DNA from: Janthinobacterium lividum PAMC 25724
GTDB lineage: Bacteria; Pseudomonadota; Gammaproteobacteria; Burkholderiales; Burkholderiaceae_D
Direction: 5' to 3'
Assembly: GCA_000242815.2 (NCBI GenBank)
Contig: AHHB01000031.1
Span: forward strand, 45,424-109,423
Length of the DNA: 64,000 nt
The translations under genes were made by a program, and so were the position numbers. Under the pieces are notes generated by a model, which saw only the letters and a program-made list of their open reading frames with translations, did not search any database and was not told the origin of the DNA. This document shows, piece by piece, positions 63,741 to 64,000 of the stretch (positions are counted from its first letter, which is position 1; each line of letters begins with the position of its first letter).

Positions 63741-64000
63741 GGAAGCGCTGATCAATTCGGTTTCTGACGAGGCTAGCGCGCCAAATGCCCGACCGGCGAG
63801 CCGTTCAAGCCCGTTTATCGTTCAATTTAACGTGATGCTGCGCGTCTTCCTGCAATCAAGACGGACTACGGGATTCGGTGATCGTAAAACGTCTTCCGGC
63901 AAGTACCAAGTTGGCAAAGGCAAACAAGGTAAAAAGCTGTGCAGTGTTCTTGGCCAAGCCGCGATAGCGCGTCTTACGATGACGGAACAGGTTCTTGATG
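63741..64000 (-). mobile_element. IS5-family element, cut by the window edge
   Basis: GGAAGCGCTGATCAATTC at 63741-63758 looks like an IS5-type terminal repeat. The transposase 3' end follows on the minus strand and continues past 64000. Confidence 0.7.
63856..64000 (-). CDS. IS5-family transposase, C-terminal end (partial)
   Basis: The last 47 codons read LFRHRKTRYRGLAKNTAQLF then FAFANLVLAGRR, the standard C-terminus of IS5 transposases. Stop TGA at 63856-63858 on the minus strand. The rest lies outside the window. It differs from the truncated IS5 transposase at 17790. Confidence 0.85.
   Translation of the reverse strand, partial: IKNLFRHRKTRYRGLAKNTAQLFTLFAFANLVLAGRRFTITESRSPS

Overview
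The window looks like chromosomal DNA of an Oxalobacteraceae betaproteobacterium (Janthinobacterium, Massilia or Duganella type). Reasons: high GC content, a phcBSRQ-like operon, a homogentisate pathway gene, the QueE/QueD/TadA block and many sensor and chemotaxis genes. This is judged from gene content only; no 16S rRNA or tRNA gene was seen.

Layout. 1-2.4 kb: the msrA tail, a DUF1842 protein and hmgA. 2.6-11.4 kb: an unusual NodB-deacetylase/caspase/TPR protein facing a minus-strand operon. That operon encodes three related proteins of the XaxA/XaxB-like alpha-pore-forming family, a secreted coiled-coil protein and a membrane protein with a receiver domain. 11.4-19.5 kb: gene debris, a yeiH/LysR pair, a flavodoxin-like protein, a cytochrome c, an RhtA-like exporter, and an IS5 remnant that breaks a small membrane gene on one side and an AraC gene on the other. 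19.7-24.6 kb: a compact overlapping operon matching phcB-phcS-phcR-phcQ (hydroxy-fatty-acid methyl ester quorum sensing), followed by a 156-bp MITE-like repeat. 24.8-33.6 kb: SRPBCC protein, secreted nuclease, M16 peptidase, PAS-GGDEF protein, NarX-type kinase, queE-queD-tadA.

33.7-41.8 kb is an island between two direct copies (about 214 bp) of a Fur-box promoter and the first codons of a TonB-dependent receptor. It carries a minus-strand operon that looks like a peptide (RiPP-like) cluster: a 41-residue Cys-containing precursor candidate, a hairpin, a protease with a PqqD/RRE-like N-terminus and an M50 domain, two LpxL-fold-like proteins, a secreted protein and a CPBP protease. A divergent DUF2975 protein/XRE regulator pair and a decayed Tn3 transposase complete it.

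41.8-45.4 kb: the intact haem-type TonB receptor and a HemS-like protein that unusually has a signal peptide. 45.5-59.9 kb: mostly housekeeping and accessory genes, including an alpha/beta hydrolase, LD-carboxypeptidase, DUF418 protein, old yellow enzyme with an ArsR regulator, mntP-uppP, a soluble histidine kinase, an AraC regulator, a CHASE3 chemoreceptor and a DUF3334 protein. 59.9-64 kb is decayed mobile DNA: an IS481 element with a nonsense codon, an AT-rich orphan gene, about 1.2 kb without recognisable genes, a prophage spanin pair, and an IS5-family transposase running off the right edge.

The most interesting parts are the pore-forming-toxin operon next to the caspase-like protein, the repeat-flanked peptide cluster, and the Phc-type operon.
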